Below, piece after piece: positions 13,090 through 25,800 of a stretch of DNA of 64,000 nt. This stretch comes from Homalodisca vitripennis (taxonomy: Eukaryota; Arthropoda; Insecta; Hemiptera; Cicadellidae), in the NCBI RefSeq assembly GCF_021130785.1, contig NC_060207.1:5779001-5843000 (forward strand), given 5' to 3'. The translations under genes were made by a program, and so were the position numbers. Below the pieces are notes generated by a model. The model was not told the DNA's origin and made no database searches. It saw only the letters and a list, made by a program, of their open reading frames with translations. Within the stretch, counting starts at the first letter, position 1. Each line of letters begins with the position of its first letter.

Positions 13090-14063
13090 AACAAAAAATA
13101 ATATAATCATTATTAGAATTTTGTGAGCTAGTTTAATAGCTTCGTTTAACTGTATACACATTAAAAACATAAAATGGTTAACGTGTTTTCACCAGGGAAC
13201 AATTTTATAATACGTATATGGCAAATTAGTATGATTTCAGTTTCTGTCAGTCAATATACGTTTTTAACTTTTGTGGATCCATGTAAAATGACAAAGATGC
13301 TCTTTGATTCACACTAAAGGGAATGCTATTTGTAAGAGATAGATATTCTAGGTCATTGCCAAATTTACTTATGTTGGTTCGGTGCCAGTATTATTATTGA
13401 TTATTTAATTCATATCATAAAGAAATATATTTATTGCGTAAAAGCTTATTTGAATTTTAAAACATGCACTATAAATTTACAAAAAAGAATAATTATATGG
13501 ACAGGTAAAACAATTCCAAAAAGATATCCCCACTAAATTAAAAACGATAACTGTCTTGGTTAACGTGACCTAGCTGGAAACCTACGCTGGTGAGTACAGT
13601 TGCGAGATACCTGACGCAAGTGAGTTCGACAGCTGCATCGGTGGTTGTTAAGGTAACCATGTACGCCCTATCCCGCCAAATGTTAAATTGGACAACTTTG
13701 GGTACCATTTAAAAACAAACTATAAATAGTAGAGCAATGAAATTTTTTCCTGTCATAATTTATATATGTATCTACAATGTTAACCTATTACTAATTCAAA
13801 ATAATAATTATTTTTTGTAAAAGAATTTGTTTTAAAAACTTTAAAAAAATTTCACTTTTATAAAATTTATATATTTTTTATTAATAACTGTGGACTAATT
13901 TGGTTATAAAACTAGGTTAACATTGTTTGAAATTGTATCCAGTAACTCTGTAAAAGAATCAGGTAAATCAAACTATTAGTTTTAGGAAAAAATGGTAACT
14001 ACCTATAAAAAAGTTGATTTTTCGCTAGAGGCAAAAAACTGTCTTTATGTGGTTCCTTATAAA
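13090..14063. other. Unassigned AT-rich DNA beside the Mutator-like element
   Basis: AT-rich except for 13560-13720. It should contain the 3' end of the transposon whose coding remnant starts at 14064. I could not find a matching inverted repeat on the other side. Confidence 0.4.
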
Positions 14064-15802
14064 CTAAAAGTTTCCTGCACCATATTGCACAGTTGATTCA
14101 TCTTCTTTGTCTTCTTTGTTCCTTTTTAGGTTTCTTTTGGCTTTCCTCTTGGTCTTACTGTTAATTTTATTGGCATATTTAGCCTCCAAAATCCTTATTT
14201 GGTCGATATGTTGTAGGCCTATAACACAGTTTCTACCAGTCTTCATTGCAAAGTTTCTATAACACTTGAACTTTTCCTAGGTCTCCTGTATTGAATGTTT
14301 ATTATGGCATCCCATACACCTACTTTTAGTGTAGATAAGGTTACAAAATTGTTTTTTGGTATTCTGGTCCAAATCACGTTATTTAAACGATTCGTTGCAG
14401 TTTTGGGTTCGACCATGAACACATTTTTTCAATAACTCTGATGATGTGAGGTCTCGAAATATAGGTTTTATTACATTCATCACAGCTTCTGATACATTGT
14501 GGTTGTGGTTGTACCTTTCACCAGTAATTTTTAACCTTTGGTATTTGCACCAGGACTGTACGCCCTTTGGACACAGTTCATGTTGGGGTAGGTCGTCAGT
14601 GGAGATCTTGTGAAAGTAAGTGGCCCAAACTGCTGTTCTCATATTTTCTACACTATCAGTGTTGTCTCGAATAGCCTTACCATAGTACACTTGTAAAGCT
14701 ATCAATCACCTGATCTGTCAATCTTCCTTTTCCACCAAGAGGTTTTCCGTCCGATAGACTTCTCACCTCGCATTTTTGTCTTGAGCCTTCGCAATCTACT
14801 CACCCATTCTTTTTTGTATGTGTCCAACACATTCCAATTTGCTTATTATTACATCGTCACCATATGGTTTGGACTCAATAACAGACTGAAAAGCACTACT
14901 ATCACCATCACCCAAATATTTTACATAGCGTAAACCTCGAGTATGGGACCTTTCAAAAACTTGTTTTGCTCCAGCTACCTCCATGGCACCACTAGAACCC
15001 TCAAAATTCTTGGTACATTGTTCATCATGTGTATCAGACAATCTCTTTTTGATACTACAGCAAACAGTATTTTAGATAAACAAACAGCATCTAATACCTT
15101 GCCAGTGTCCATACTTGTAACGGTAAACACGCCATTCAGTGATTTATGCCCTCGTTTCTGCCATGTTCCATCGAAACATGCAGCTATATTTTGGTCATCG
15201 TCATTTTCTGCTATTGCTTCACGAGCAGCTTAGTAGGTGGTCGTGGCAGGTCCATTACAGCGCACAATGTTTCCGCTGCTGCTTTACCTTTTCCTATAGA
15301 ACGATGGGCATAAACACAGCGCACATTGATGTCAAATACATTTTTTTTGTGTTATCTTACTACTGTAAAAAGGCTTTTCAGATCCACAGATACTGCATAA
15401 CGAAACCAACATAACAGCTAGACCTTTCCTATGTATAGGTTTCTCAACGATTTCAACACAATTTGTGCCATCACATTCACTGCATTTTACAAATAATGAT
15501 AGGTTATTGTTCAACACCTCCAAGTCAATAATGAAATTCCCTTTGGTATTTTTATCTGGTAGGTAATCACATTTATTGCCACACAGTTTTTCACATATCG
15601 AAGCTTATTCTCAGAAGCAGAAAGATCAAAACATCTTACCTCACCAACATCAGGAGAACTAGGCCTAGAGCCTACATTTGAGACAGGGTTAGAAACTGGA
15701 GAACTACTAACATTGGATATGTTTAGGTGTTGTTGATTTTGATTGTGAATCAAACTGGTTCCCTTTATACTTATTTCTTCAAAACTTTCTTATTCTAGGC
15801 AT
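14064..15802 (-). pseudogene. Mutator-like transposase pseudogene
   Basis: Frame-shifted remains of a transposase of about 580 codons, close to the usual size of this insect family. Reading the minus strand, an MPR start at 15802 is soon followed by an in-frame stop. A cysteine-bearing N-terminal segment follows at 15332-15523. The first catalytic segment, CFDGTWQKRGH, lies at about 15170, followed by SLNGV and SMDTGKVLD. The second acidic segment, YVKYLGDGDS, is at about 14900, with KPYGDDV and ECVGHIQKRMG after it. Next come YGKAIR, AVWATYFHK, HELCPKG and HGRTQNCNESF at 14379-14705. The C-terminal basic tail ends YGAGNF at 14064. These words match the Mutator-like transposase domain of insect genomes (my recollection of the family). 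At least four frame changes separate the pieces, so it is dead. I saw no clear terminal inverted repeats. Confidence 0.88.
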
Positions 15803-16310
15803 TGTAAATACACTAAACACTGCAGTTAGCTCACTAAATACAAACACTGTTTATTGTAAACAAACAATATTACAAAAGTATTGTCACTTGAACAATCAGC
15901 TGTTCTAAATAATGCTGACAGATGGAATAGACAGACAAATCCAAAGGCTACAGAATACAACTGTTCACCTGTCTTACAGCTTACTATATAAAATCATGCT
16001 ACTGGGCTCTTAGTGCATACTCGAAAAGTAGAATAATTGTCACTGACTGAACAATGTATTTCTGTTTTTCCTAGCTTATTATTTGACTAATGTATATGTA
16101 TTATATATCAAATTGTTCAGAAAAACGATTGTTCAGAGAATTTTATAGGAAAATAAAAAAAATTTTCAATAATTCGATTTATTTGTGTACATGGTATTAC
16201 CTTAAGGAAATCAATGTAAAACCTATTCACACATAGCAGTAATATCTTAGATATGTTTAGCAACGTATAATTACAACACAAATAATTGCGACATTACTCG
16301 AGATAAATTG
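15803..16310. other. 5' flank of the Mutator-like remnant
   Basis: AT-rich, no gene. It should include the transposon's 5' end and promoter. It contains one CAGCTG site near 15898. Confidence 0.4.
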
Positions 16311-17440
16311 CTGTCCTGTTGGTATTTAAATTACTCAGAGAAGAACATTTGATTATCCGTTGATACGGTCCTACCTAGTTGCCTTCCCAGTGGTACTTGA
16401 ATTATTCAGATAACGATATTTGATTATCGGTTGACACGGTCCTACCTAGTTGCCTTCCCAGTGGTACTTGAATTATTCAGATAAGGTTATTTGATTATCC
16501 GTTGACACGGTCCTACCTAGTTGCCTTCCCAGTGGTACTTGAATTATTCAGATAAGGTTATTTGATTATCCGTTGACACGATCCTACCTAGTTGCCTTCC
16601 CAGTGGTACTTGAATTACTCAGATAAGGTTATTTGATTATCCGTTGACACGATACTACCTAGTTGCCTTCCCAGTGGTATTTGAATTATTCAGATAAGGT
16701 TATTTGATTATCCGTTGACACGATCCTACCTAGTTGCCTTCCCAGTGGTACTTGAATTATTCAGATAAGGTTATTTGATTATCCGTTGACACGATCCTAC
16801 CTAGTTGCCTTCCCAGTGGTACTTGAATTACTGAGAGAAGATCATTTGATTATCCGTTGACACGATCCTACCTAGTTGCCTTCCCAGTGGTACTTGAATT
16901 ATTCAGATAAGGATATTGTATTATCCGTTGACACGATCCTATCTAGTTGCCTTCCCAGTAGTACTTGAATTACTCAGAGAAGATCATTTGATTGTCCGTT
17001 GACACGATCCTACCTAGTTGCCTTCCCAGTGGTACTTGAATTATTCAGATAAGGTTATTTGATTATCCGTTGACACGGTCCCTACCTAGTTGCCTTCCCA
17101 GTGGTTACTTGAATTATTCAGATAAGGTTATTTGATTATCCGTTGACACGATCCTACCTAGTTGCCTTCCCAGTGGTACTTGAATTATTCAGATAAGGTT
17201 ATTTGACTATCCGTTGACACGATCCTACCTAGTTGCCTTCCCAGTGGTATTTGAATTACTCAGATAAGGTTATTTGATTATCCGTTGACACGATCCTACC
17301 TAGTTGCCTTCCCAGTAGTACTTGAATTACTCAGAGAAGATCATTTGATTGTCCGTTGACACGATCCTACCTAGTTGCCTTCCCAGTGGTACTTGAATTA
17401 TTCAGAGAAAAACATTTGATTATCCGTTGACACGACCCTA
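16311..17440. repeat. Tandem repeat, 71-bp unit, about 16 copies
   Basis: GCCTTCCCAG recurs at 16381, 16452 and 16523, then every 71 bp. Two unit classes exist: one with TTCAGATAAGGTTATTTG and one with CTCAGAGAAGATCATTTG. A marked variant (CCCAGTAGTACTTG with GATTGTCCG) occurs at 16954 and 17311, five units apart. Confidence 0.97.
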
Positions 17441-17660
17441 CTAACCTCCGCACACCAGGCAGTCCGCCGCCCGGCAAATCTGATGACAGGAACTGGGGAG
17501 CGTTGCCGCGTAGTTAATACTGTTTACAGGTGATCGTGATAATGGCACCCTGTCACACCGACAGCTGCACTGGCCAGATCAGCTGATCGGTGAGGAGTGA
17601 GGCAGCAGCGACCACGTGACCACCTGACCACCCCAGCTGCTGCTGCTGTCCTATCACCCA
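17441..17660. other. E-box-rich, GC-rich segment (candidate regulatory)
   Basis: Holds CAGGTG, CAGCTG (several), CACGTG and the palindrome CAGCTGATCGGTGAG-type context within about 220 bp, ending in CAGCTGCTGCTGCTG. E-box palindromes are the binding sites of bHLH factors (known). A regulatory role here is inference from density and base composition only. Confidence 0.3.
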
Positions 17661-17789
17661 TCGCATAATGCTAGTTGTGGACATGCAAGAGAAAGCGTGT
17701 TGTGGACATACAAAATTCTCCCTGAAAAAAATAGAAACGTTTTTTGTCGTTAAACGACAAAGATAGCCTCACTGAATCATCGTAATATC

Positions 17790-17960
17790 GTAGGGTAAAT
17801 TTTTGGAGGAATTCCTTGAATCTGGAATCTCTTGTTTGTCTCATGAGATCCAAAAAGACGTTGAAAAAGAAGCCCAAAATGAACTCTCTACTTTGTTTAG
17901 ACATCAGAGACATGTAGTCCAATAAACAGAGGTCAAAACTAGGTTAAGAGGTATTCTCAT
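17790..17960 (+). repeat. Family A fragment (right half)
   Basis: CCTTGAATCTGGAATCTC, GAGATCCAAAAA, GAAGAAGCCCAAAATGAACT and ACATCAGAGACATGTAG are in family order. The left end is missing. The 83-codon open frame on the other strand lies entirely in this repeat. Confidence 0.75.
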
Positions 17961-18044
17961 TGTCTTATCAGGTGCACAGATGAGTGCACTACGATATAAT
18001 AGACACGATGTCTAAGCACAGTGCAGCAACCGAGTTTCCCACAC

Positions 18045-18300
18045 ATCTATGGTTGGAGGGTTGATTGAATGTGAATGTCGTGTCTTGCTCCATTTCATTT
18101 TCCTCTTAGTGCGGCGATGGGAATTTGACGCTGTTACAGACTTGACTCTTGGAATCTGGGGGTCATGTTCGTCTGAAGAGATCTAAACAAGTCAGCGACA
18201 AAGAAGCTTAAAATGAACTCTTTACATCGTTTCGACACCTAGAAGGTGCACTAAGAGGAAGTTTATCTGGAACTAAACTCAAAATTTACAACCAATAACT
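18045..18300 (+). repeat. Family A copy with both ends
   Basis: Left end GGTTGATTGAATGTGAATG, then TTCCTCTTAGTGC, CTGTTACAGACTTGACTC, GTTCGTCTGAAGAGAT and CATCGTTTCGACACC. The right end, GTGCACTAAGAGGAAG with GGAACTAAACTC, is the left end inverted. At about 255 bp this is the clearest full copy. Confidence 0.8.
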
Positions 18301-20463
18301 TGTTCATAACTGAAATATCCGGGAGTCCTTATCTGATTACAATTCACGTCTACCACTCGGATAACTTTTATGAAGATCGTAAAGATAACAAATGTTTATT
18401 TAGCCATTTCATGAGAAATTTTAATAGTTAAAAGTAGTAATTTTGGCAGAGCCCAATTATTTTTCTCTCCTTTTGTTATTCTTTCCCTTCCTATTTCAGT
18501 TCAAGGCTCAGGCAACATAAGTAAACAGACTTCCATCCACTAGGGTTGGGCTGATTATATTTTCTAACGTATCATTATATCGTTATGCTGAGGGACTTGT
18601 GGAAATTCCTATAAAGTCCCATACATAGTCATTCCTCGGTCGTAGGTTTGGCTGAGTACTCCACACTTTCTTGTACTCTGGTACAAGTGCTCAGAAATCT
18701 CTTTCAAAACCAAAAGTTTTAAAATGTTTTCTCTTATAGTAATTTTTGGTAGTTCATGAATTATTCGAATCCTATAATTTTAAATACTAATATACTAACT
18801 TAAATATAACATGTAAGTTAGGCATTATTACTTGTCTCTTTAACATTTGTATTTTTAATAAAATTTAAATTCAGGTTTGAGAGATAGTTTGTTATAGTTA
18901 TTAACAACCTTGTTGAGCCAGCGCCAATGTCATTCCAAGTACTGCAGACTATTGTTGAAGAGCCAGCTGCATTAAAAGAAAAAAGTTTTTCTCCATAAGA
19001 AGAATTACGCACTTTTACTCCGTTATTTTTATCATTGAGTTAAGAGGATTGTTTGGGTTATTTGTGATGAATAACACACCCGCGCCAGTCGGCTTTTGAA
19101 AGGGATAAACAGGAAACCAGGACTTAGTAGACAGCACGAGACCTCACCTGCCTTCCGCGAGGTCTCAAGAGGTTTGGCTGCTCTGAGTCCGGTCTTGCCG
19201 GTCCTCCTGGAAAAGTTAGACGCTGGATTTGTCGGAAATATTCCTTTACGGCTTGCTTATAATGCTAAGGTGCGGTATTTAAGGGCAACAGCTACATTTC
19301 TATTATGTTCTATAATACGTTTGGTTAGAAGCCGTTGTGGCCCCAACAGAACAACCTAAAACAGTTTCATATCCTTATTTAACGTTGTGGAATCGTGGTA
19401 GATTTATCATTTTTTTAATATAAGTAACATGATCATCCAAAAACTTTTTATTTTTTCAGATATTTTGTAAGTTTATTCAGGAAAAATCTCAAACTGTATT
19501 TTACTTCATTGTTTAAATATTTAACGGGTATACACATTACAAAAAACAATTAAGTCCACACAAATCAAATAAGAAAAGTGGGGAGGAGATACATCACCAT
19601 TTTATTTTTCTATGCTCCGATTTCGATATTGGCTTTTCTGGAATCCCATTAATAGTTTTGTAAACAATTATGGGAATAATGTTTGTTTTATATAGATAAG
19701 TTTTATTTACCCAGACGTAAAGCATTAGTTAGCTTAATTGTACTAAAAACATCCCACAGATAAATTCAAAATACTCGCAATTTTGTTGACACATATAGCA
19801 AACATAATACACAGTGTATCTGCTTCAATAAGTTGGGTAATATGCGGTCGGGACTTTCTTTGGTTAACATCAATTATCCTAATACCTGTTCTTCAGAACT
19901 TACTTTAGCTACCAGAATGTCATGGTAGCACCGTAAAAGTAACCTACTATAAAACTATTCAAGTCGATCTATATGTGGTACATCAAAAATAATTCTTATG
20001 TCAATTGATAATTATATAATTTTTAGTCAATAAAGGCTAAAACCCGTAGTTCTTGGTGTCATAATTTCTCAGAAAACATGATTAATATGATGTGTTAGAC
20101 GCAGCACATAAGCAATTCGAGAAGGTACTTCTACCAGATCGTGGGCACGTATGGTGAATTCGCACACAATAATTGAATTGTAATCGACGAAGTACATTGG
20201 CAGCGAATGATAACGATGCAACATCAGCGGCTATTACGAGTATTAGGTGCCATAACACGAACGGCAGATAGTGAGTAGGCTTCAGGAGCAGGCAGAGGAA
20301 GCAAGTACGAACCACCGTTCAGAGCTCTAATTTTGTACTGACACTGTAATTTTATTGGCCGGATATTCCTCGTTGAAGGCCGTATCCTGCAGCGGAACAA
20401 CCGGTGGTTACACGGAATTAAAAGATCGATTACGTTGATAAGTGGAGAAACTGGTATCTATTG
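18301..20463. other. Mostly unassigned DNA with a GC-richer island near 19080-19370
   Basis: AT-rich, except for an island at 19080-19370 that contains an 87-codon open frame without recognisable features. The word TAGGGTTGGGC at about 18541 resembles some hAT transposon ends, but I see no partner end. Nothing else recognised. Confidence 0.35.
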
Positions 20464-20464
20464 T

Positions 20465-22164
20465 GACCACTTGAGCGGTGAGATATTCACCGGCTGGGAA
20501 TCACCTGTGGAAGGATTCGCGTTGTGGAAACATTACTGACTATGTGTAAGGTGATATACTGTTTTAACGACTTGAGCGGTGAGATATTCACCGGCTTTGA
20601 ATCACCTGCGGAAGGATTCGCGTTGTGGAAACATTACTGACTATGTGTAAGGTGATATACTGTTTTAACCACTTGAGCGGTGAGATATTCACCGGCTTTG
20701 AATCACCTGTGGAAGGATTCGCGTTGTGGAAACATTACTGACTATGTGTAAGGTGATATACTGATGTACTATTTTAACCACTTGAGCGGTGAGATATTCA
20801 CCGGCTTTGAATCACCTGTGGAAGGATTCGCGTTGTGGAAACATTACTGACTATGTGTAAGGTGATATACTGATGTACTATTTTAACCACTTGAGCGGTG
20901 AGATATTCACCGGCTTTGAATCACCTGTGGAAGAATTCGCGTTGTGGAAACATTACTGACTATGTGTAAGGTGATATACTGATGTACTATTTTAACCACT
21001 TGAGCGGTGAGATATTCACCGGCTTTGAATCACCTGTGGAAGGATTCGCGTTGTGGAAACATTACTGACTATGTGTAAGGTGATATACTGATGTACTATT
21101 TTAACCACTTGAGCGGTGAGATATTCACCGGCTTTGAATCACCTGTGGAAGGATTCGCGTTGTGGAAACATTACTGACTATGTGTAAGGTGATATACTGA
21201 TGTACTATTTTAACCACTTGAGCGGTGAGATATTCACCGGCTTTGAATCAGCTGTGGAAGAATTCGCGTTGTGGAAACATTACTGACTATGTGTAAGGTG
21301 ATATACTGATGTACTATTTTAACCACTTGAGCGGTGAGATATTCACCGGCTTTGAATCAGCTGTGGAAGAATTCGCGTTGTGGAAACATTACTGACTATG
21401 TGTAAGGTGATATACTGATGTACTATTTTAACCACTTGAGCGGTGAGATATTCACCGGCTTTGAATCACCTGTGGAAGGATTCGCGTTGTGGAAACATTA
21501 CTGACTATGTGTAAGGTGATAATACTGATGTACTATTTTAACCACTTGAGCGGTGAGATATTCACCGGCTTTGAATCACCTGTGGAAGGATTCGCGTTGT
21601 GGAAACATTACTGACTATGTGTAAGGTGATATACTGTTTTAACCACTTGAGCGGTGAGATATTCACCGGATTTGAATCACCTGTGGAAGGATTCGCGTTG
21701 TGGAAACATTACTGACTATGTGTAAGGTGATATACTGATGTACTATTTTAACCACTTGAGCGGTGAGATATTCACCGGATTTGAATCACCTGTGGAAGGA
21801 TTCGCGTTGTGGAAACATTACTGACTATGTGTAAGGTGATATACTGTTTTAACCACTTGAGCGGTGAGATATTCACCGGATTTGAATCACCTGTGGAAGG
21901 ATTCGCGTTGTGGAAACATTACTGACTATGTGTAAGGTGATATACTGATGTACTATTTTAACCACTTGAGCGGTGAGATATTCACCGGATTTGAATCACC
22001 TGTGGAAGGATTCGCGTTGTGGAAACATTACTGACTATGTGTAAGGTGATATACTGTTTTAACCACTTGAGCGGTGAGATATTCACCGGCTTTGAATCAC
22101 CTGTGGAAGGATTCGCGTTGTGGAAACATTACTGACTACATGTAAGGTGATACATTGTTTTAAC
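20465..22164. repeat. Tandem repeat, 98- and 110-bp units, 16 copies
   Basis: The core CACTTGAGCGGTGAGATATT occurs 16 times. Units are short (98 bp) or long (110 bp, with an added ATGTACTATTTT stretch before the next unit). The order is two short, then eight long, then a strict short/long alternation for the last five. Four late units also share GGATTTG where the others have GGCTTTG. Confidence 0.97.
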
Positions 22165-22279
22165 AAACAGTTACTACAAAAGTCCAAACCTGTCATGAGA
22201 AACTTGAGGGCCTTATATATACTAAGGGGTTGTGTAAAGTACATTCACGTTTCATTAATGCCTGTATGTACATAATGCG

Positions 22280-22370
22280 AATGATCATTTTATTTCCATT
22301 TCACCTCCCGCTTAGTGCTGCGTCTGATCCAAAAAATGGCGGCAACGAAGAAGTTCAAAATTATTTTTTA
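22280..22370 (+). repeat. Degenerate family A copy
   Basis: TTTCACCTCCCGCTTAGTGC and GCGTCTGATCCAAAAAATGG, then CGAAGAAGTTCAAAATT. The family middle is deleted. It starts within a weak match to the family left end (AATGCGAATGAT). Confidence 0.55.
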
Positions 22371-23368
22371 AGTTTTTGTGTAGCTTTTTTTGTATTTGTA
22401 AATGTACCTGTAATTTTTTGTATTTTTACGCCCTTTTGACCGTAGCTTATGGGTCTCATTTTGAAGTTATAATTAATACGCGTACAAACGCTTTTTAGTT
22501 TTTTACTAAAGAGCGTACTTTTTGATTATTCAGACAGTAAATTTTATAATATTAGGTTTTATTTTCTGAATAACTATTTAAAATGTCGAACAATCTAAAA
22601 AATGAGACAATCCCCGTACTTTTACAACCAAAACTAAGCTCTTAAAAGGTTTAACATTGTTCTTATGGGACTGCAATCAAACTGGCTAGTAGAGCTCTAA
22701 TTGTTTCATAATAATCTCAATTAATTACATTTTCATGAATTAATTACTGACATGGTGGATGATCCAGGATGTTTTAATAGCTTAACATGGGCACTCCCTT
22801 GGTCGAACAATCCAGTAGTAGGCTATAGTAATTGTTTCTTATATGGACATATGTTTCAATGAGTTTGTTTACTTTTTTCTCCACCTTTGAACCGTGGTGA
22901 TGATGAAATAGTTCTGTCATTAAATTAAAATTTAAATAATACACAAAGATAAACAAAGTTAGTGGCACAAACACAAAACACGATCTCTGTCAACTATACT
23001 GTAGCTTACATGTTAACGTGGCGGCCGCGGCAGTGAAGGCAGGTGGACGATTGCTGTAAGGTAACGCCTTCTGACTCAGACCCATGTGTGCTGTTATTAC
23101 TTCGATCAGCTTTTCTACCTGGTGATAAGCTCTGCCTAGAGTCAACAATAGTATTGAAGATAACCGTCTTCTCTCTGTGACGCTGCATACGTTTCGTATT
23201 TCTTCAATATAAACAGATAACAAACTGCCATTGTGGCCAAGATTTATTATCTTTAAATCGTTAATTGCATTCCGTTCATGTTGTGGTTTTAATTTAGCAG
23301 TTGCTGATCAGTACAAGATATTTTCTTGTCTTATTTTGCGGTCTAGTGGTGTTATTTATATATTTAAT
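22371..23368. other. Unassigned DNA
   Basis: AT-rich except for about 22990-23180. That part has a 77-codon open frame on the minus strand with no recognisable motif. Confidence 0.35.
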
Positions 23369-23430
23369 AGCAGTTACCCGCGTTTTCGCTATATAGCACA
23401 TATCAGAAAAGGCTACTTCTGTCAAAAGTA
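23369..23430 (+). repeat. RTE-like element head fragment
   Basis: AGCAGTTACCCGCGTTTTCGC resembles the ACCCGCGGCTTCGC words that open a widespread arthropod RTE-type element. A better match lies at 25708. It sits about 500 bp before a matching tail at 23930-24115, so the two may be parts of one interrupted copy. Confidence 0.4.
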
Positions 23431-23929
23431 AACTAAGATGAGTTTTATATCAATCTTTAAATGTATAGTAAACGTTAGATAGTAACATAAGTTTTTAGAT
23501 TTAAAACTTAATATTTAATAAAATGTACAGTATAAAGGACATAACAATGGCAATACGCGGTTGGTTTCTTTATAAACTGAAAGATATTGTTAATATTTTA
23601 GAACATTTAGAGCTGGAACTGTTACATTACATAAAAAGCAAAGTTCAGCGAAACTTCATTAAGCATACTTCCTGCGGCCTGCTTCAAAGGGAGTCTTCGG
23701 TACATATTCTACTCATGTAATGTTTTAGGACATTTTAAAAGGTAGATAAGTACTTATCTAATCACTGAAATCTAAAACAGCGTGACAAATAATTGATATT
23801 CCTTAGAAAATGTACCTACTATAAATGTAAACAGATTTAAAATAATAAACAATCTTAACATGATTATTTAATTATATTGGACATGTTCTTTTAATTTATA
23901 TTTCAAAACTTTTGAAAACCAAGGTGGAA

Positions 23930-24115
23930 TTTTTTGCTGCCTTAGAGACCAGTAGGACTTAGCCCCGAGGGATTTCGAATTAAGATTAGGCCTATATTCA
24001 TCCCAGGGACCGTAAGATGTCCATGTTAAATTTCAATACAATCGGTTGAATAGTTTACGCGTGAAAGCAAAACATACAAACAAAGACTTTTGCATTTATA
24101 ATATTATTAAGATTT
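23930..24115 (+). mobile_element. RTE-type non-LTR element, 3' tail
   Basis: The words AATTTCAATACAATCGGTTG, AGTTTACGCGTGAAAGC, ACATACAAACAAAGAC and TTGCATTTATAATATTATTA occur in the order typical of the 3' ends of RTE-type retrotransposons and their SINE derivatives in arthropods (from memory of the family). No reverse transcriptase remains here. Confidence 0.6.
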
Positions 24116-25705
24116 AAGGGAACAACAACTGGTTTGTTCTATGTATGTTTCTGACCAATCCGGGCTTAATATGTGTTTGGTAGGGAAGTCGTATTATTTT
24201 TATTCCGTAGCAACAGGGCTTTAAGCTTACTTACTTATTTCTCTTGTAATCCTTATTCAAAATGAAAAAAAAAATATTTTTATGTTTCATATATATATAA
24301 AGATTTAGTTTTATGTTTCATTGTGTCAGTGTCCTATATGAGTAATTATGGTTACTAAATATTTAACTTGTTGTTTTCTTCTATCTAGAAAATAAAAGAG
24401 GCAGAGATTTCATTATTTCTAAAATATTTATGTTCTTACATATAGAGTTTATCAATACAAATCACTTATATAATATATACTGACTACATAAATAATTGTA
24501 GCAAAATTGTTCTTAAATTTCTGTATATGTACATTTTCTTATCTTCTGTTGTATATTCAATTTTGTCTTTAAAGTTATAGTTTTGTTTAAATAATTGTTA
24601 TATTGGCTAATGCATGAGTATGAAGGGAATATGTATAAACAATGAGGCCTACTTTCCCTACATATTCTACTTTTATTCCCCCTTTTGTATGGATAAAGAA
24701 TAAATAGTAGACTATTATTATATTTTGTTTGTTATGGCCCCCTCACGTTGTAAATTAATTGTATTCTTAAAACAAGCTCTAAAAACTGTAATCGCGTAAT
24801 CATGTTTGTCGTTTAAAACACTTAACATGTATATAAATAATTTGTTTTCCTTGTGGGAAATTAAATTACCGTAATTAAAACTATAAAAAATAACTTTTTA
24901 TACAACTTTCTGAATTATTCAAGCAATCTGCGGCTTTTTCCAGATGCAGATAAACTCATCGCGGCTTCAGCTTCCTTTTCATTTTAAAATTAAGTTCTTG
25001 TATTTAAAATAAACTCCACTCGGGAGTCCGAATATAAAGAAATTTTGAAATTTTTACAAACAATAATTTAGACATTTTTTACCAAATAATTTTAAATTAT
25101 ACACTAAAATATAATTAAAACTTAAACCGGCTTACAAAACGCGCAAAACCTTACGAATTATATAGTGATGATGAAAATGCAAGGAAATGGAGAAATATTG
25201 TTGAAGAGATTCAGCAGTTACCAAACTATTATCACAGGATTGTTTATCTCTAAGCGATAAGATAAGGGATGCAAACGCTGACCAACAACAATAACCATAG
25301 CTCGACAAAAATTGTCCTAGTTGGAACTTACTACACAATTAGATTAGTAATTAAACTCTGCAAAAAAAAAACAAACTTCCACATTGTATTGAAAGCATAC
25401 CCATACATAATTGAGTTTTTAAAATATTTCTAGTCTAATGCATAAACCTTTCAATATTGGTACTGTAAAGGACATAAAAAGCACCTGGAAAATATTAGTA
25501 AAGTAAACATGGTTTAGTGTTTCATAATGGAATTTCAGTATACAACACGCCACAGGACAAGTTATGAGTAGGTAGTAAGAAACAAGTAATGTCCAATAAC
25601 TTTCTAGCAATTAAAATTTTGTTACTTTTCTTATAAAATTGTTTTGTACGCTATTAAAAAAAAGGTTTAACTGTATTAAATTTTAACAAGAAATAAAAAC
25701 AGACT
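24116..25705. other. Unassigned AT-rich DNA
   Basis: Strongly AT-rich, with short A and T runs and no recognised repeat or gene. Confidence 0.4.
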
Positions 25706-25800
25706 ACTAGCTGTTACCTGCGGCTTCGCACGTAATATCCTACCGAATCTTAAGGATATCATAGGCATATCCTTTTAAAATAAGTTTAGAGACAAATATT
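25706..25800 (+). repeat. RTE-like element head fragment
   Basis: CTAGCTGTTACCTGCGGCTT followed by CGCACGTAATATCC is close to the conserved opening of the RTE-type element described at 23369. The downstream part fades into unassigned DNA. Confidence 0.5.

Noticed and set aside
12928..13170. Gly-rich minus-strand open frame
   Set aside because: It is the translation of the poly-C tract.
18536..18556. hAT-like end TAGGGTTGGGC
   Set aside because: No inverted partner or 8-bp duplication was found nearby.
7653..22164. Arrays considered as CRISPR-like
   Set aside because: There are no unique spacers between repeats. Units are contiguous, and the host is clearly eukaryotic.
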